Counted from the first letter of the stretch, positions 1-11,563 are shown. The stretch is DNA of 64,000 bases from Protonemura montana (GCA_947568835.1 OX387602.1:14931021-14995020), one strand, 5' to 3'. Numbers and translations are program-made. The notes: generated from the sequence alone by a model not told the origin.

Positions 1-2526
1 TAGCATTCAAACCCTATAGGAATGCAACGCAGCTTTACGAAACCACCACTTGGCGAGCTAACAGTCAGTTATTTAAAACAATTACCGTTATTCGGTTATT
101 TGGAGGAAAATCAATTTATTTAAAAATCGACAGCTATCCAAATAGATGGTTGACCATTAAGGTCTAGCTTACTGATCTGTATTTTAAATACAATTTCTTA
201 TTATTAATATTTATGATTATGGTTATGGTAATTAATTATAATTACCTTTATCCGAAGCAGTACTATTTCTAACCAACAGACAATTGCGTCTTGACTTCCA
301 TCACCGGAAGTTTTTTGATGTGTGTTTCGCTTATTGTGGACTAATTGGTACGTGATGTGTGTGCGTCTGTTTGCAGGACCAATGAGTGCGCGTTATGGAA
401 CACCTCTGTCTGGAGAGGTACTGTCTGATACTGCTAGGTCTGGCGCACTGCCTCTTGCTAAGCGGAGGGACCACGAGAAAGGTGAGGCCCAGTTGACCGG
501 TGATAAAAATGATTCAGTGTTGACCTACATGTTTCGTACCTTGTTCAGTACTACACTTAGTTTGAAGTTGGAAAATGCCTCTTTGGGTGTAGATCATGAG
601 TTGTAGGGACCTAGGTAAAGAAGAAAAGTTTTAGAATTATGGTTTTTTCTTTGTTATACTACACACTGAATGTAAATTATTGGAAAGTGGACGCTTTGCT
701 TGTTGTACTTAACTTCGGAGTTTCAGAAAACTATTGTATATTTTGATCAAGTAAAGATATAAATGTTTCACTCTTATCGAGTTATCCGCCCCGTAGCGTG
801 CTTTTTGTTTCTGGAAACGGGTTGATGGTAAAAGTTCCAGACATCTGAAGATGTAGCAGGAAATCTATACTTTTAAATGAGCCCTGAAATTTCCTTGAAT
901 GGCTGGGAAATCACGGACGACTTTAACCATAGACAACGCTTCTACAATTTCACAGACACACATTTATAAATTTATTATTGGCCGTCGTGATTTGAAGTGT
1001 GCTTGGCATTTTCATATCCGTCCTATGTTTGACGAGAGATCTCATTAATTTTCAGTTTGACTCTGGCATGAATGTTACAATCATTTCCCGTTGGTCATCG
1101 ATTTTATATAAAATATTCAATGCACAATGCACCTGCCCACGTAGAAATCAATAAGAATAATGCAAAACATATCCTTTCTATGTGGTCTTGGTAATAAGGC
1201 CGGAGCACAATTTTATATGTTCATTTTTGAGGTTGTGTCTATCTTTTTATCCAGTGAAATTTACACGTATCAGTAATAATTCCGTCGGTAACTACTTTTT
1301 ATTGCTTCCACAATTTTCCAAAGTACTGCATAGTTTGCGATTGACAAACAACAGCTGGTCTTTGAAAACCGGTGGAAAACTTGAAACCATCTCAATTCCC
1401 GAGCAATTTTCCTTTGTCTGAAATCTCGACTCTGGGCTCCAGACCCGCGTTTGCTCCAAGAATCATAATTTTCCTCGGGAGCAGCTTGTATCGTGTTATA
1501 TAGCGTCATGCGGCCCCAGCGCCGGGAAATCTAGTCCAAAAAGCATCGTAAACTCATTTGGGTACCGTGTAGCAGTGCGTCTTCCCTTTTAAAACTTTGC
1601 CCAGCCTATTAATATGATAAGCACACATTTTACTTAAGAAAGTTGTGTCTGGCCCAACGAATTTTAGATTAGAATTAGCACACGTTCCCATGCAACAATC
1701 CTTTTAACCCTGATTTCCCAATCTCTCTCTCCCCCTTTCTCTCAAATTCGGACTTAATGTAACACTAATCCAAGCGAATAACAGCACGTACACAGGCTTA
1801 AATATGTAAGCATATCCAAGTGAAGCTGTAGCTTTTCTGGCACCTGTCATGCGTTAAGTTTAAAAAAAAAGAGGCGCAAAGCAGCATCGTATATTTACGC
1901 CATTCTAAGTTCCCCTTTATTCTCGCTCCCATGCACATCCATCACCCCCTCGAATCGACTTTCACATATAGCGAACTCTTACATAACAACATAACAGAAC
2001 AGCTTTCCAGCTTGAAAAATGAATCCGAACAAGATTTCCTAGACGAAGAAGATTTTACATCCAATTCAACATGTTGCTATCGATTTTCTCGTCCTTATTT
2101 TCATCATCATCCTGGAATACAGTTTCGTCTGGTGCGCGGCGGCGGTGTCGGAGGTATATAGCTGGCATCAAAAGGGCGTAAACAGGATGAAATACCCCTC
2201 GCTGCCTCTTAATCTCCTTGCGCGCGCGAAATAAACTGGCAGCGAGTAATTCTTTGGTGATGATACGCGTTGTCGTCGTCTGCGACTTCTTCGAGCGCTA
2301 ATGATCCATCCTCGCGCTGTTGCTTCCGTTACTGGCTGGGTGCGGTGTTCATTTTTAGCGTGACTAACCCATGAGACTAAAAGAAACTTCAATTTTCCAG
2401 ATAAACTTCGAAAAAAAGTATCATCTGTATTTGAGTTGACTAAATTGTTAAGTACATGGGAAATGCGTGTTTGAGTGCTATAAGGTCGCTTTTCCTCGCC
2501 ATGTGAACCCCACGAAACTTTTACAG
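1..2526. other. No confident gene; likely intron or upstream part of the GPCR locus
   Basis: AT-rich sequence with only short open frames. The one exon-like segment is 377-481: acceptor TGTTTGCAG, donor GAGAAAG|GTGAGG, open frame 'PMSARYGTPLSGEVL..'. Its phase does not join cleanly to the exon at 2527, so it is not called as coding. Confidence 0.4.
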
Positions 2527-2627
2527 ATGGGTCGAGACTGTCAAGTCCTTGCCAACGGATTGCACCATCCTTGTAATGGATATGAAGCTGGTGATTATCT
2601 CATAGCGCTCATCGACAAGCACTACAG
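2527..2627 (+). CDS. Candidate upstream ectodomain exon of the GPCR
   Basis: A good acceptor (cttttacag) and a donor (CACTACAG|GTTTTC) bracket 101 bp whose frame is fully open; the other two frames hit stops. It reads '..[22 protein letters not shown]', and '[13 protein letters not shown]' resembles the 'CSGRYELAGL' region near the N-terminal side of the GPR158 ectodomain. It ends in phase 2. That fits the next exon only if the latter starts at 3219 or 3144 rather than 3214. Plausible but not proven. Confidence 0.5.
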
Positions 2628-5600
2628 GTTTTCCTCTCTTTGACATGCGTGTTCAAGATTTTCGTGCCCATCATCACCCTATCACTCGTAGCGAAGTGTT
2701 TATACCCTTACGAGAGCCACAGACAGGGTGGGTTAGTCAAATTTAGGCATCACCGCACTAAAACCAACAGGATCACATACGCTAGATGCTCATGATCCTC
2801 ATGATGCGTACGACACTCAACTCACCCCTACATTCACCTTCATAACCCACACTTTAATCCATTGAAAATTGCGAATTAAGGGGCACAAGTGTGGAGTGGT
2901 TTCCCTGTTGTTTACCTCAAGACTTGGTTGCGAGCTTTTAAGTTTCAGCATGTTTTACAACATTGGAACCTCGGAAAATTCTTGAACTATCTCCTGGATG
3001 GAACGAAGAACATTTAGTGCCGTTCAAAACAAGTGTCTAACCAAAAAATTATTTTTCCAATATGGGATTTGAATGCTATGTGAAGTCTTACTAACTATTT
3101 CATTCATCATTTAAAACCCAGTTTAGGTAACCTATAACTAGAGTGAAAAGAAACGTATGGATGAGTGTCAAATACACAAGTGTCGAGCCGATTTCTATGC
3201 CCCTGCCCCTCAGGATAGCGAGGGGGCGCTGCAAGTGATCCACGACGTGGCGTCGGAGAACACTGGCGCCCTCTGCGTTACCGAGTTCTACCGGTCCGTC
3301 GGCGTCCCCCTCGACACCCGCCGCTACGAGGGCGCCCGTCAAAAGGCAGACATGGCCGCGATGCTCCTGCAGGACCTCGGAGTCGCTCACCATAACGGTA
3401 AGACCACAGACTGCATCTTAGTTTGTAGAGAATCCGAGCAGGGTGGCGATTGCGTGAAGTTGTGGGATGGGGTTTCGCTCGTTGGATTTTGAAATTTGCG
3501 TGAATTCGATCCCATAAAATCGATGGGATCGATTTGTATCGATATATCGATCTGTTGCGACCGTCGACAGTGCTCGGCGAATCCACAAGTTATTCATAAT
3601 CGGTTTTCCAATTTGCCATCTTCGTGTCGTTATAGCAGCTCCACGTGCGTTTCTTGGTCCTTGCATTGCCATCAACTTCTGACATTTTTGAGTTGTTTTT
3701 GTGAGTTAACTGAGCAAAAAAAGGATATTGAACAATTAAGTATGAATAGACCACGGGAGGTAAGGGGTAAAGCTTGTAGTTCATAAAAACTTGGTATGGA
3801 TTATTGTTTTCTTTTTTGGCTTCATCGTATCTTGGGAGTCTTTACAGCATGCTTCTTATGAATACAAAGGTAAAATGGTGAGAACGCATTTGCAAAAAAA
3901 TTATTCGACGAATATTTTCCTCGCGGTTGAGAAGCATACCCGTGGTCCGCACGGATGTGACTTAAAATCGAATTTCCTGTTTCTTTTCCCAATGGTGACT
4001 GGTAACCATTGAGGTGTGGCAAAACCCAAGCGATGCGCGCAGCACCAAGGGCCCTTGGACACGCACTCAACCTCACCCTCCCTCACAACCCCTACCGACT
4101 ACCCTCAGCGACTTCAGAAACACCTGTTTGAACCGTCCCAAGACACCGACCGCTTCACATGCAAACCAAACCAGCTTTGTCTCGGGAAATTCTAATTAAT
4201 TTTCCCGGTGGATTTCTTTCGCGGGAGTGACTAAGGAGACGAGAAAGCTTTGTTTGATTTGCTTGCTCTTCTTGAATGCTGTATTTTTGTTCGGATAAAT
4301 ACGTTTGCACTCTGCAGGCTCAATTAATTTATAAATTGCCCGGGACTGCAGCCCGGGGCTTGAGTAAAGGAGAAGCCCCTTATCAAATAACTGTCAGGAT
4401 CGGCTTTAATTAGGATAAATTGCTAATCGCCGCGAACAGGATACTTTAAACCGTGGGCGTAATGAAAGGCAAAGAGACCATCCGAAAACGGCAATTGTAC
4501 ACGAAAGTGTATTATCTTTAATGGATGGGCCTAGTCTAGCTCGAACTTGCCTCGGAACATCGTGGCTGAACTACATGGTTTTTAAGAGCTTGTTAATGAC
4601 CTTAATTAGGTTTTATCATTAAAATATATATATATATATCTTCACGCGCAATGGACCTCATGCTACCAGGGTCTTCGTCTCGATTACTGAAGCGATCGAC
4701 CAATTTTTGGTGAGTCAACACCTTTTTGGGAACTTCTAAATGGGAACTTCTAAATGATAGATTGCCAACAAGGTATAAAATCTTATGCATCGAATAAATC
4801 TGCATTTTTAGTAGTATGGGCTATGCTAACAGACGTTCAGAAACACAATTAACTGCACACACATCTATACAATAACAAAATAATAACTTCTGATCATATA
4901 GCTGTTAATGTTTTTTTTTTTTTTTTATGAAAAGATAATAGCCAGGAGATGCTTGAAAAAAAAACACGTTAAGAAAAAAAAGTGGTATTTCGAGTTATTA
5001 AGGGTTGAAATTTAAGGGTGGATTTTTTCTACCCCTAAACTTAATAAGTAAGCAATTTATGTATTTTTCTTGTTAATTAAGGCACGATTATCATTTTAGA
5101 ACTAGTCCCATCCTTTTGAGATTTATTTGTTCAAACGCTAGAGTGAATATAGTGAATGGCCGTGCAGGGCAAAAAGTAAAATATTTGATTTTTCCATCTC
5201 CTGCCACGGGCAAACCGCTAGGCGTAGGACAAAAAATGTAAAAAGAATTTTTTTTTCCGGTGTTCTAAACCTCCTGAAAATGTCGTCAAATTCTGAGATA
5301 GTGAACGTTTTGATTGATACGAAATGACCCGTTCCTTATCCATTTGATGACGCCAGTGACACAAACCATCTTTATGAGCTCCACGACGTTTTCCCGACAG
5401 GTGTTCTAGACGCGTTAGCCCGCAGCCTGCTCGCCGCCGACCGCCACATGCTGGAGGTGCGCGTCCTCGCCCTGAACGCGTCCTCCGGCCACGTGACCAA
5501 CTCTGTGGGCTGGCGGCGTCCCCAGGCAGGAGGACAAGGGGGCACCCAGCTGGAGCACACCATCCTGGAACTGGGGGGTCCGAAGGGAGTCTCCCGGGAA

Positions 5601-8600
5601 GGACTCACGCCGGGAAACAGACCTGCCTACACGTTTCCTTGGTGAGTCACACAAATGGCTTCGGCTTGTTTTCGCGTTCAGCTTTAGAACCGTTTTCATG
5701 AGATGACTGGGCGTCGCTAACTTGTTTTGCAGCGAATTTCATGTGGATTCCATTTGCGCTTTGTGTCTTGGGCTCTCAGAAGCCACCTTGGAAGGAAATG
5801 GTATTACGTGGAGAAGCAGACATTCGCAGAGCCGATTTGTTCTTAATGTAAAATCTTGTTGTTATGGCGTGGAGTTTATATGCGATGAACGTGCGAATAA
5901 AAATGTATGGCATACGCGACAAGTCTTAGAATAGTCCATATCAATTTGGAAAAATGGTTTAAGATGAGTAGGTACGTGTGAGTACCAAAGAAATGCATCA
6001 AACTCCAATATGAGGTGTATTTTTACTCTATGGGTCAGGATTTCAGGAAGCTACGCGACAGGATGGGTTAAAATACTGCTGGTATATTATAGCGGGGCCT
6101 TTGGGATAAAAGGAATCGACCACCAAGTATTGATAGGTGAAAGAAGTGTTTTTTTTTTATTAAATTCTTATCCAGAAAATACAGATGGGATCAAGACGCA
6201 AACTTTGTTTTCAAGAAAAGTGGAAAACTTTTGATGGCTTGTAACTTGTACGAAAAAAAAATCCAGACGTCATCAAACACCAGTTATTCATGAAAACGTT
6301 ATAAAAATAAGTTTTCACTAACTAAAAATTATTCATGTAATCTGTGACCTAATTACTTCTTATCGTAGTCAGAATAAAATGCACATTTTACATATCAAAT
6401 TATAAATATGCAAGCCTTAAAACAGCAATGTGTGCATGGTAAAGTACGGAATCAGAGGCAAGATTTTCAGAAATATAGCAGAACATTTTTCTCTACATTT
6501 TGCTGGCTGCAACTCTCTGAATCCCCCAATTATATTTTTTTTCGAGCTTCCACATTTCCCCATTGATTGTAGGCTCCCGAAGCACCACTTGAGTACAGCT
6601 TGGACTCCACTCTGGTGGCGCCATTTCTCCCCTCAGGTATGAAGACGCCGACACGAGTCCCGGTCTACGCTCGCCCAAGTTCATGCAGGCGCCCTCAAAC
6701 GCGACATATCGTGGCTGGTGGACGTTCCCCTATTTCTCGTGCGACACCATGCGCTGGCTCATATCCTACAGCGTCGCCATTCCGCCGCCAGGGAGGCATG
6801 GGTAGGTCCTTCGAGCTTAGCATCTGCATGCCGACATGGCAATCCGTAGCATGCCGGCAGCTTCTGTGAATGTCAATCGCAATGGACGAACACATATGAT
6901 AGAAAAGAGTCATGTTAATATTTAGTATTAGTAGATGGTGCTGTAGGTCCACCCCGATCTCCAAGGATAGTTTTTAAACCAGGCAATACTATTTCGTTCC
7001 TTTTAAAAAAACTTCAAGTGTCTTGACTTGTTGCTTCGTTGCAAGTGAAAGATGGTGGAAGCATTGAATCAACAAGTTGTGGCTCATTGGTTGAGAAAAT
7101 GTTCCAGTCCCAATGTCACTGCATGTTCTTGAAGCTGCTGAACGCAAGCATCCCTTTCCAGGATCAAGGGTTTCCTTAGTCTGGACGTGGACCTATCCGG
7201 ACTGGAAGTGAATCAGTGTGAGGTGGCGAAAGGCGCGGCTCCTCCCAACCAGATCTCAGTGTTCCATGGGACACACAAGTGCCACAACGCCACCACGCAG
7301 TGCGACTTCCGACCGGGCTCGGGGTGGGTCCGCGGCGGGTACCAGTGCTCCTGTCGCCGTGGTTTCTACTCCCCGCACACCACCACCACGTTCAACGGGA
7401 CGCTCGTCGAGGGTGAGCAAACGTTACTCGTTTTTGCATATTGAAAGCTCGCGAGGCATTTGAGAAACGTTCTCGTTTTTTGGTGGGAACCAGAAATGGA
7501 TGCTTCTACTTCTCTTTAGTATCATTGGAGTGTGCGTGAACGTATATGTGAATTAAGCCTACGTTATTTACGGACTCATCGCTCCCCCTGTGGGAGCTGT
7601 TTGTGTTTTTTTATTCGCTCTTTGAGTGAGATAAACACGAATTGTGTCAACATCTCTTGCAATCCTTGGCAGTGAACACGCGGGTAGTCAGACGCGTTTT
7701 ATCCTGGGCTGAATCACGGCCGAAAGGTTTCAGAATACATTTACGTGAACCTCTCCTAATTTTCTGGAGTGAATTTTAATGCGAGTAAAGTCTGAAACAT
7801 TGTATGTGACTGATGAGTGACCCACGCAAAAAGTGAGCCTTTATAACAAATGGTTGCTAATTATGCTTGTTTTGGCTAACGCCGACAGTTGCCTGGCTGG
7901 ATCATTTGTCAGTGGAAACCAACTCTTCGCAGTACCCGGACGCGTTTCGCTGCCTGCCATGCGCTCCAGGATGCGACCAATGCAAGGATATGTCTCCTTG
8001 TTTGGCCACCTACAACTGGCCCTTTAGGTAAGAAAGATGTCGATGACTAGTTAAAGGTCAATCCTACACTACCGGTTGTTGCTGGAGTTGTGATTACACC
8101 GTATGTTTTGCAGTGTTACACATTGATTTACCTGAGTAATGGTATTAGTACTTGACGCTCAAAATATAAGTCGTGAAAAACACTTGAAAAGTCTTGCTGT
8201 ACCTTAATGTCACCGTCATCAAACGCTTTTAGTCCCTTATCATATTGAATCTTTCCAAAATAGTGTTTTAATTAATTGCTTCTATTTAAATGGATTTCGT
8301 ATGGCTTGTTCGAAGATGAAGCCGAAACCCCGAAATACTTGCACGAAAGTGGGTTAATTAGACTTGCTGTTATATATAATCCAGTTGACTACAATAACCA
8401 TGCCCTTCATGTTGTCACGCCAGCGGCAAAACACCTGTTTCCATCGCTTCGCAAAGTTTGTGAGCGGCGGAACAGTTGATCGATTGCGTGGGTGCGTGAC
8501 CATGCATAGGTGCGTGCCAATGCATGACCGGTAACGGATTGGTGTTGCCTGTCACTCCTGCAGGCTCTCTCTTCTCGCTGTCTCCGTGTCCTGCGTCCTT

Positions 8601-11258
8601 TTCACCCTTGCTCTCGTCGGGTACGTGTGCCAACATCGCAAGATCAAAATCTTCAAAGTTGCTAGTCCCATCTTTCTCTGCATCACTCTGCTCGGCTGCG
8701 CTATCATGTATCTCGAGGTGGGGGCTAATTTTAGCACTGTCTACATTCACAAAATTATTCTTTTGTGTGCTTTTCTCGGTTTCTCGAGTACTAAGTGCTA
8801 CTTTTACATAGATACTAACATTTTCAACATTACCATAGTAGGTTATAACTAAGCAATGCTTTTTTCCTGTTAAAGATGGCGGCAATATTTCCTGTTTTGG
8901 ACATGTATTCTTGCATTGCCACTAAATGGAGTCGTCACCTCGGATTTTGTATCACTTACACGGCACTCTTGATGAAAACGTGGAGGTAATTTTTTAGTGC
9001 TGCTCTTTTGGTAGTTAATCAACGACTCTTAAATATTGTATTTGAAAACAATTATTGATGGAAACTCTTCTTTCAGAGTGTCTTTAACATATCGAGTGAA
9101 GTCAGCTCACAAGGTGAAGCTAACTGATAAACAGCTGCTGCAGTGGATGTTTCCCATCCTGTTGGTCATGTTGATCTTCCTCGGGACGTGGACGTTGAGT
9201 GCTCCCCCTTCTGCCGAGGACATACACGATCAGGCGGGCCTCCGCTTCAAGCAGTGCTCGTACAACTGGTGGGATCACAGCCTTGCCATTGGTCAGTTAC
9301 AAATTATACACTACCGTAAGAATACGAGTAAAGTATAAAATTCCTTTATAACTTTTCTTGAGCAATTTTACCAGGTTTACCACGGTTGGGGCTGTAATTT
9401 ATGACATTATTTATAACATTTTTGCCCATAATAGGTACATAAGTGTCTCTCGCATTCCGCATTTGGGAGCAGTGGGTGGTTCGTTTAGAGTTAAGTCTTT
9501 TCTTTAAGGTATTGAGGTACAAACGTTCGGTTGTCCATTTCAGGTGAGGTCCTCTTCCTGGCGTGGGGCATTAAAGTGTGCTACAACGTACGCAACGCAG
9601 AGTCCCTCTACAACGAGGCTCGACTCATCAGCTACGCAATCTACAACATCGCATTGGTCAACACGGCAATGGTGGCCTTTCAGTAAGTGTTCTGGGTCGG
9701 TGCATCTGTATTCACGGGCAGAACTAGGTGCCCCATAGGGTGCGACATTGGGAAGGTTCAGGTCCGGCCATCAGTTTTGGGGACCCTGTTCAAGTTTTTG
9801 TCGGGTTATAAAGAAGTAAAATATTGCTAACTGTAATAATGTTTTAAAGTTTAATGCTGAGCTTTGTGTTGAACTAAAGATGCGACAGTTGCCAACAGTA
9901 TTTTTGCAACCCCCCTACGTATAGTGCTCACGCTAAATAAACTATTGTTTTCGAAACAGCTCGGCTAACGTGTATTTTTTTTATTAATTTTTATGACATA
10001 TGTTATTATTTTAAACCCTGGATTCAAAAACCTTGGATGTTTTATATTTGTGGGAATTCTTGGTGATAAAAGAAGTTTTTTTGAGAGGCGAGGAAAATAA
10101 TTGAGGAAAATAAGATTAAAAATACCACGACATTTTTAAAATGTATTGTTGCTTAATCCAAAGTTCTACGACCAGGCAGTTTTAGCTTCATACCCCCCTG
10201 AGCGGAGATTGCTAACACAACCCTGGTTTCTTTTTCAGCTTATTCTTTTTCCCCCAAGCCGGACCAGACAGCAAATACTTTCTAGGGTTTGTTCGCACTC
10301 AGCTGAGCACCACAGTGACAGTGGGACTTGTTTTCTTTCCTAAGGTGAGTCTCACGTAGGTCTACTGTAGTTGAAATGAGTCCTCTTTTTACAGCAAGAT
10401 GCGTTTATTGCGATTTTGATTCTTTCACCTCAAGGTGTATCGAGTTTTCAAAGGGCAGGGCGACCAGTGGGACAACAGAGCACGTGCACGAGGCGTCACA
10501 GCATCCTTCTCTCTGAATGGGATCGGCTTGGTTCCTGAAGAAACTGCAGACCTTTATCAAGAGAATGAAGAGTTGAAGGTAAAGAAAATCTTTATAATAA
10601 GGCTGTATTTCCAAAATGCATTTCCAAAACAATTACTAGTTTTACTGGGCCAGTAGAAAAATCTTACTGGATCCATTCTGTAACCCCAATAATTGTCTAC
10701 AACTAGGCATTCCGCTGTCACAGCAAAAATATTAACTAGGAGTTATTATACCTAATTTCAGGCCCGGTATTACGATCTGGTTCAACTCTGATTTAAGCTG
10801 CTAACTCACAGAAACAGCGGACTTTCACTGCCTGTGATCGGTTTTTGCCATGTCAAGGAAATTCCTGGACCCAGTTAATTCGTTATGTTTCGGAACGCAA
10901 CCGAAGCTTGTTGTGTCACAAACACTTTTTTATTGCATTTCAATGAACGAATGTTAGATTTCAATTAAAAGTGACAGTAGATAGATTTCTTAAAGTTCAC
11001 AGATGTAATTTTGTCTAACAGGAAGAAATTCAAAAGTTGGCCGCACAAATCGAGTTCATGAAGATCGTGCACATGGAGATGAACAATCGGCACCTGAAGC
11101 CAAAGCCAGGCGGCTACTTCAATGCCGCACACACGGCAGTGACTCTGCAGAGCCCGCTAGGTAAGACGACGTCAGCCTATCTCCTCAGCAGGACCATGGC
11201 CGTTTCCGGGGAAGACCATTCGGGCAGCGGAGCTGACGGCGCCAGCGAGAAAGTTTGA
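2527..11258 (+). CDS. Class C orphan GPCR, GPR158/GPR179 (CG31760-like) family; 5' end missing
   Basis: Inferred exons: 2527-2627, 3214-3397 (start uncertain), 5401-5641, 6637-6801, 7162-7412, 7889-8027, 8564-8717, 8876-8985, 9077-9291, 9544-9682, 10239-10344, 10435-10578, 11022-11258. From the end of the second exon onward all phases agree and give 633 codons plus stop. Order: Cache-like ectodomain with N-glycosylation sequons, Cys-rich EGF-like stretch, CxxC-rich linker, seven TM helices, short coiled-coil tail. The TM7 'FFPKVYRV' is the class C signature, and the Cys-rich linker running into TM1 is typical of GPR158. Known of the family: GPR158 binds RGS7-Gbeta5 and senses glycine through its Cache domain; here that is inference only. 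Signal peptide and first exons are not identified and may lie left of the window. The tail is far shorter than in vertebrate GPR158. Confidence is high for the family and 5401-11258, lower for the two first exons. Confidence 0.9.
3214..3397 (+). CDS. GPCR exon: start of Cache-like ectodomain
   Basis: Encodes '[20 protein letters not shown]' and then a helical stretch ending '[14 protein letters not shown]'. The donor CATAACG|GTAAGA is strong and ends in phase 1, matching the next exon. The left edge is ambiguous. A pyrimidine-rich CAG gives 3214 (phase 0), GATAG gives 3219 (fits the upstream phase-2 donor), and an AG at 3143 gives 3144, which would add 'DFYAPAPQ' to the protein. Confidence 0.75.
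3516..3551. promoter_or_regulatory. Cluster of ATCGAT / DRE-like motifs in a GPCR intron
   Basis: Four ATCGAT-type motifs within 36 bp about 120 bp after the exon ending at 3397, including an exact TATCGATA (3537-3544), the DREF/BEAF core known from Drosophila. Binding is inference. Confidence 0.35.
4621..4638. repeat. (TA)n microsatellite in a GPCR intron
   Basis: Short run of alternating A and T seen directly in the intron between 3397 and 5401. Confidence 0.8.
5401..5641 (+). CDS. GPCR exon: Cache-like ectodomain
   Basis: Acceptor TTCCCGACAG and donor CCTTG|GTGAGT. Reads '[20 protein letters not shown]' and onward to 'RPAYTFPW', with the sequon NAS near its first third. It starts in phase 1 and ends in phase 2, joining both neighbours without a stop. 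GC-rich compared with its introns. Confidence 0.85.
6637..6801 (+). CDS. GPCR exon: Cache-like ectodomain, '[11 protein letters not shown]' motif
   Basis: Acceptor TCCCCTCAG and donor CATGG|GTAGGT. Reads '[19 protein letters not shown]', then '[20 protein letters not shown]'. This is the counterpart of the 'WSPPYLECENGSYKPGW' segment of GPR158. The upstream AG at 6572 is rejected because its frame stops at 6642. Confidence 0.88.
7162..7412 (+). CDS. GPCR exon: end of Cache domain and EGF-like Cys motif
   Basis: Acceptor CTTTCCAG and donor GTCGAGG|GTGAGC. Begins '[20 protein letters not shown]' (GPR158: 'FRGVMKVDINLQKVDIDQC') and continues '[14 protein letters not shown]', then '[14 protein letters not shown]', a clear match in cysteine spacing to the region just before the receptor's CxxC linker. 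Confidence 0.92.
7889..8027 (+). CDS. GPCR exon: CxxC-rich linker before TM1
   Basis: Reads '[18 protein letters not shown]', followed by 'LATYNWPFR'. The cysteine pattern matches 'VCLPCREGCPFCADDSPC' of GPR158 and the linker of class C receptors. Acceptor CCGACAG has a weak pyrimidine tract; donor TTTAG|GTAAGA is strong. Phase 1 in, phase 2 out. Confidence 0.9.
8564..8717 (+). CDS. GPCR exon: TM1 and TM2
   Basis: Two hydrophobic helices: '[20 protein letters not shown]' (TM1), then after the basic loop 'QHRKIKIFK', '[19 protein letters not shown]' (TM2). Ends at GAG|GTGGGG in phase 0. Confidence 0.92.
8876..8985 (+). CDS. GPCR exon: extracellular loop 1 and start of TM3
   Basis: Reads '[20 protein letters not shown]', then '[17 protein letters not shown]'. 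It carries the class C TM3-top cysteine ('YSCIATKW') and the basic intracellular end of TM3. Acceptor GTTAAAG, donor TGGAG|GTAATT. The ATG is internal to the protein, not a start. Confidence 0.92.
9077..9291 (+). CDS. GPCR exon: intracellular loop 2, TM4, extracellular loop 2
   Basis: Reads '[20 protein letters not shown]', TM4 '[19 protein letters not shown]' and the loop-2 cysteine in '[15 protein letters not shown]', expected to pair with the TM3-top cysteine. Acceptor CTTTCAG, donor CCATTG|GTCAGT. Confidence 0.93.
9544..9682 (+). CDS. GPCR exon: TM5 and TM6
   Basis: '[18 protein letters not shown]' aligns with 'AEFLFLLWGVYLCYAVRT' of human GPR158 TM5. '[15 protein letters not shown]' is the TM6 start, as in 'AVHNELIISAIFH'. 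Donor CTTTCA|GTAAGT, phase 2. Confidence 0.93.
10239..10344 (+). CDS. GPCR exon: TM6 end and TM7
   Basis: Acceptor TTTTTCAG and donor CCTAAG|GTGAGT. Reads '[20 protein letters not shown]', then '[14 protein letters not shown]', equivalent to 'LTVTVTIGLLLIPK' in GPR158. Phase 0 out. Confidence 0.92.
10435..10578 (+). CDS. GPCR exon: end of TM7, start of coiled coil
   Basis: Begins '[20 protein letters not shown]', completing the class C 'FPKVY' signature, and ends '[14 protein letters not shown]', the first heptads of a coiled coil. Donor TTGAAG|GTAAAG in phase 0. Confidence 0.9.
11022..11258 (+). CDS. GPCR last exon: coiled coil and short C-terminal tail
   Basis: Continues the coiled coil ('[20 protein letters not shown]'), then '[19 protein letters not shown]' and a Ser/Gly-rich end with TGA at 11256-11258. 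GPR158 has a similar post-TM7 helix ('DELKKLYAQLEIYKRKK'). A strong internal donor (CTAG|GTAAGA) at 11160/11161 suggests an alternative isoform with another tail. Confidence 0.85.
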   Translation, partial: EEIQKLAAQIEFMKIVHMEMNNRHLKPKPGGYFNAAHTAVTLQSPLGKTTSAYLLSRTMAVSGEDHSGSGADGASEKV

Positions 11259-11557
11259 CTAGTGGTCAATAGTGAAGAAGTGTGGTTGTGACGGGCTCTC
11301 ATTTCACGTCCATTGACGACGAGAGGCTACTATCTGAAAATCAACTCGAACTTACGTGCTGGAATGAAATTGTTACTGAAGGAATGAATTGTGTGTGGTG
11401 CTTGGAAGCGAGTTTACATCGTCTATAGGAACGGTAAAAGTTTATGGAAAATGAAGCGTTGAGAAAGAAATGGGAAGGGGAGTTTGAGTCTAACGCTTTT
11501 ATGGGATAACTATTTAGAGTTTGATCATAGTGGTTATGTTTAAACCTAAGTACGAAC

Positions 11558-11563
11558 AATAAA
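11558..11563 (+). terminator. Candidate poly(A) signal of the GPCR gene
   Basis: AATAAA 300 bp after the GPCR stop codon, followed by a T/G-rich stretch. A second AATAAA is at 11916-11921. Which one is used is unknown. Confidence 0.45.

Noticed and set aside
377-481. Exon-like segment with good acceptor and donor near the left edge
   Set aside because: The frame 'SARYGTPLSGEVLSDTARSG' has no match I recognise, and its end phase does not fit the exon at 2527.
6573-6642. Upstream acceptor (TTGTAG) for the GPCR 'YEDADTSP' exon
   Set aside because: Joining there gives a frame that stops at 6642. The acceptor at 6636 restores the expected protein.
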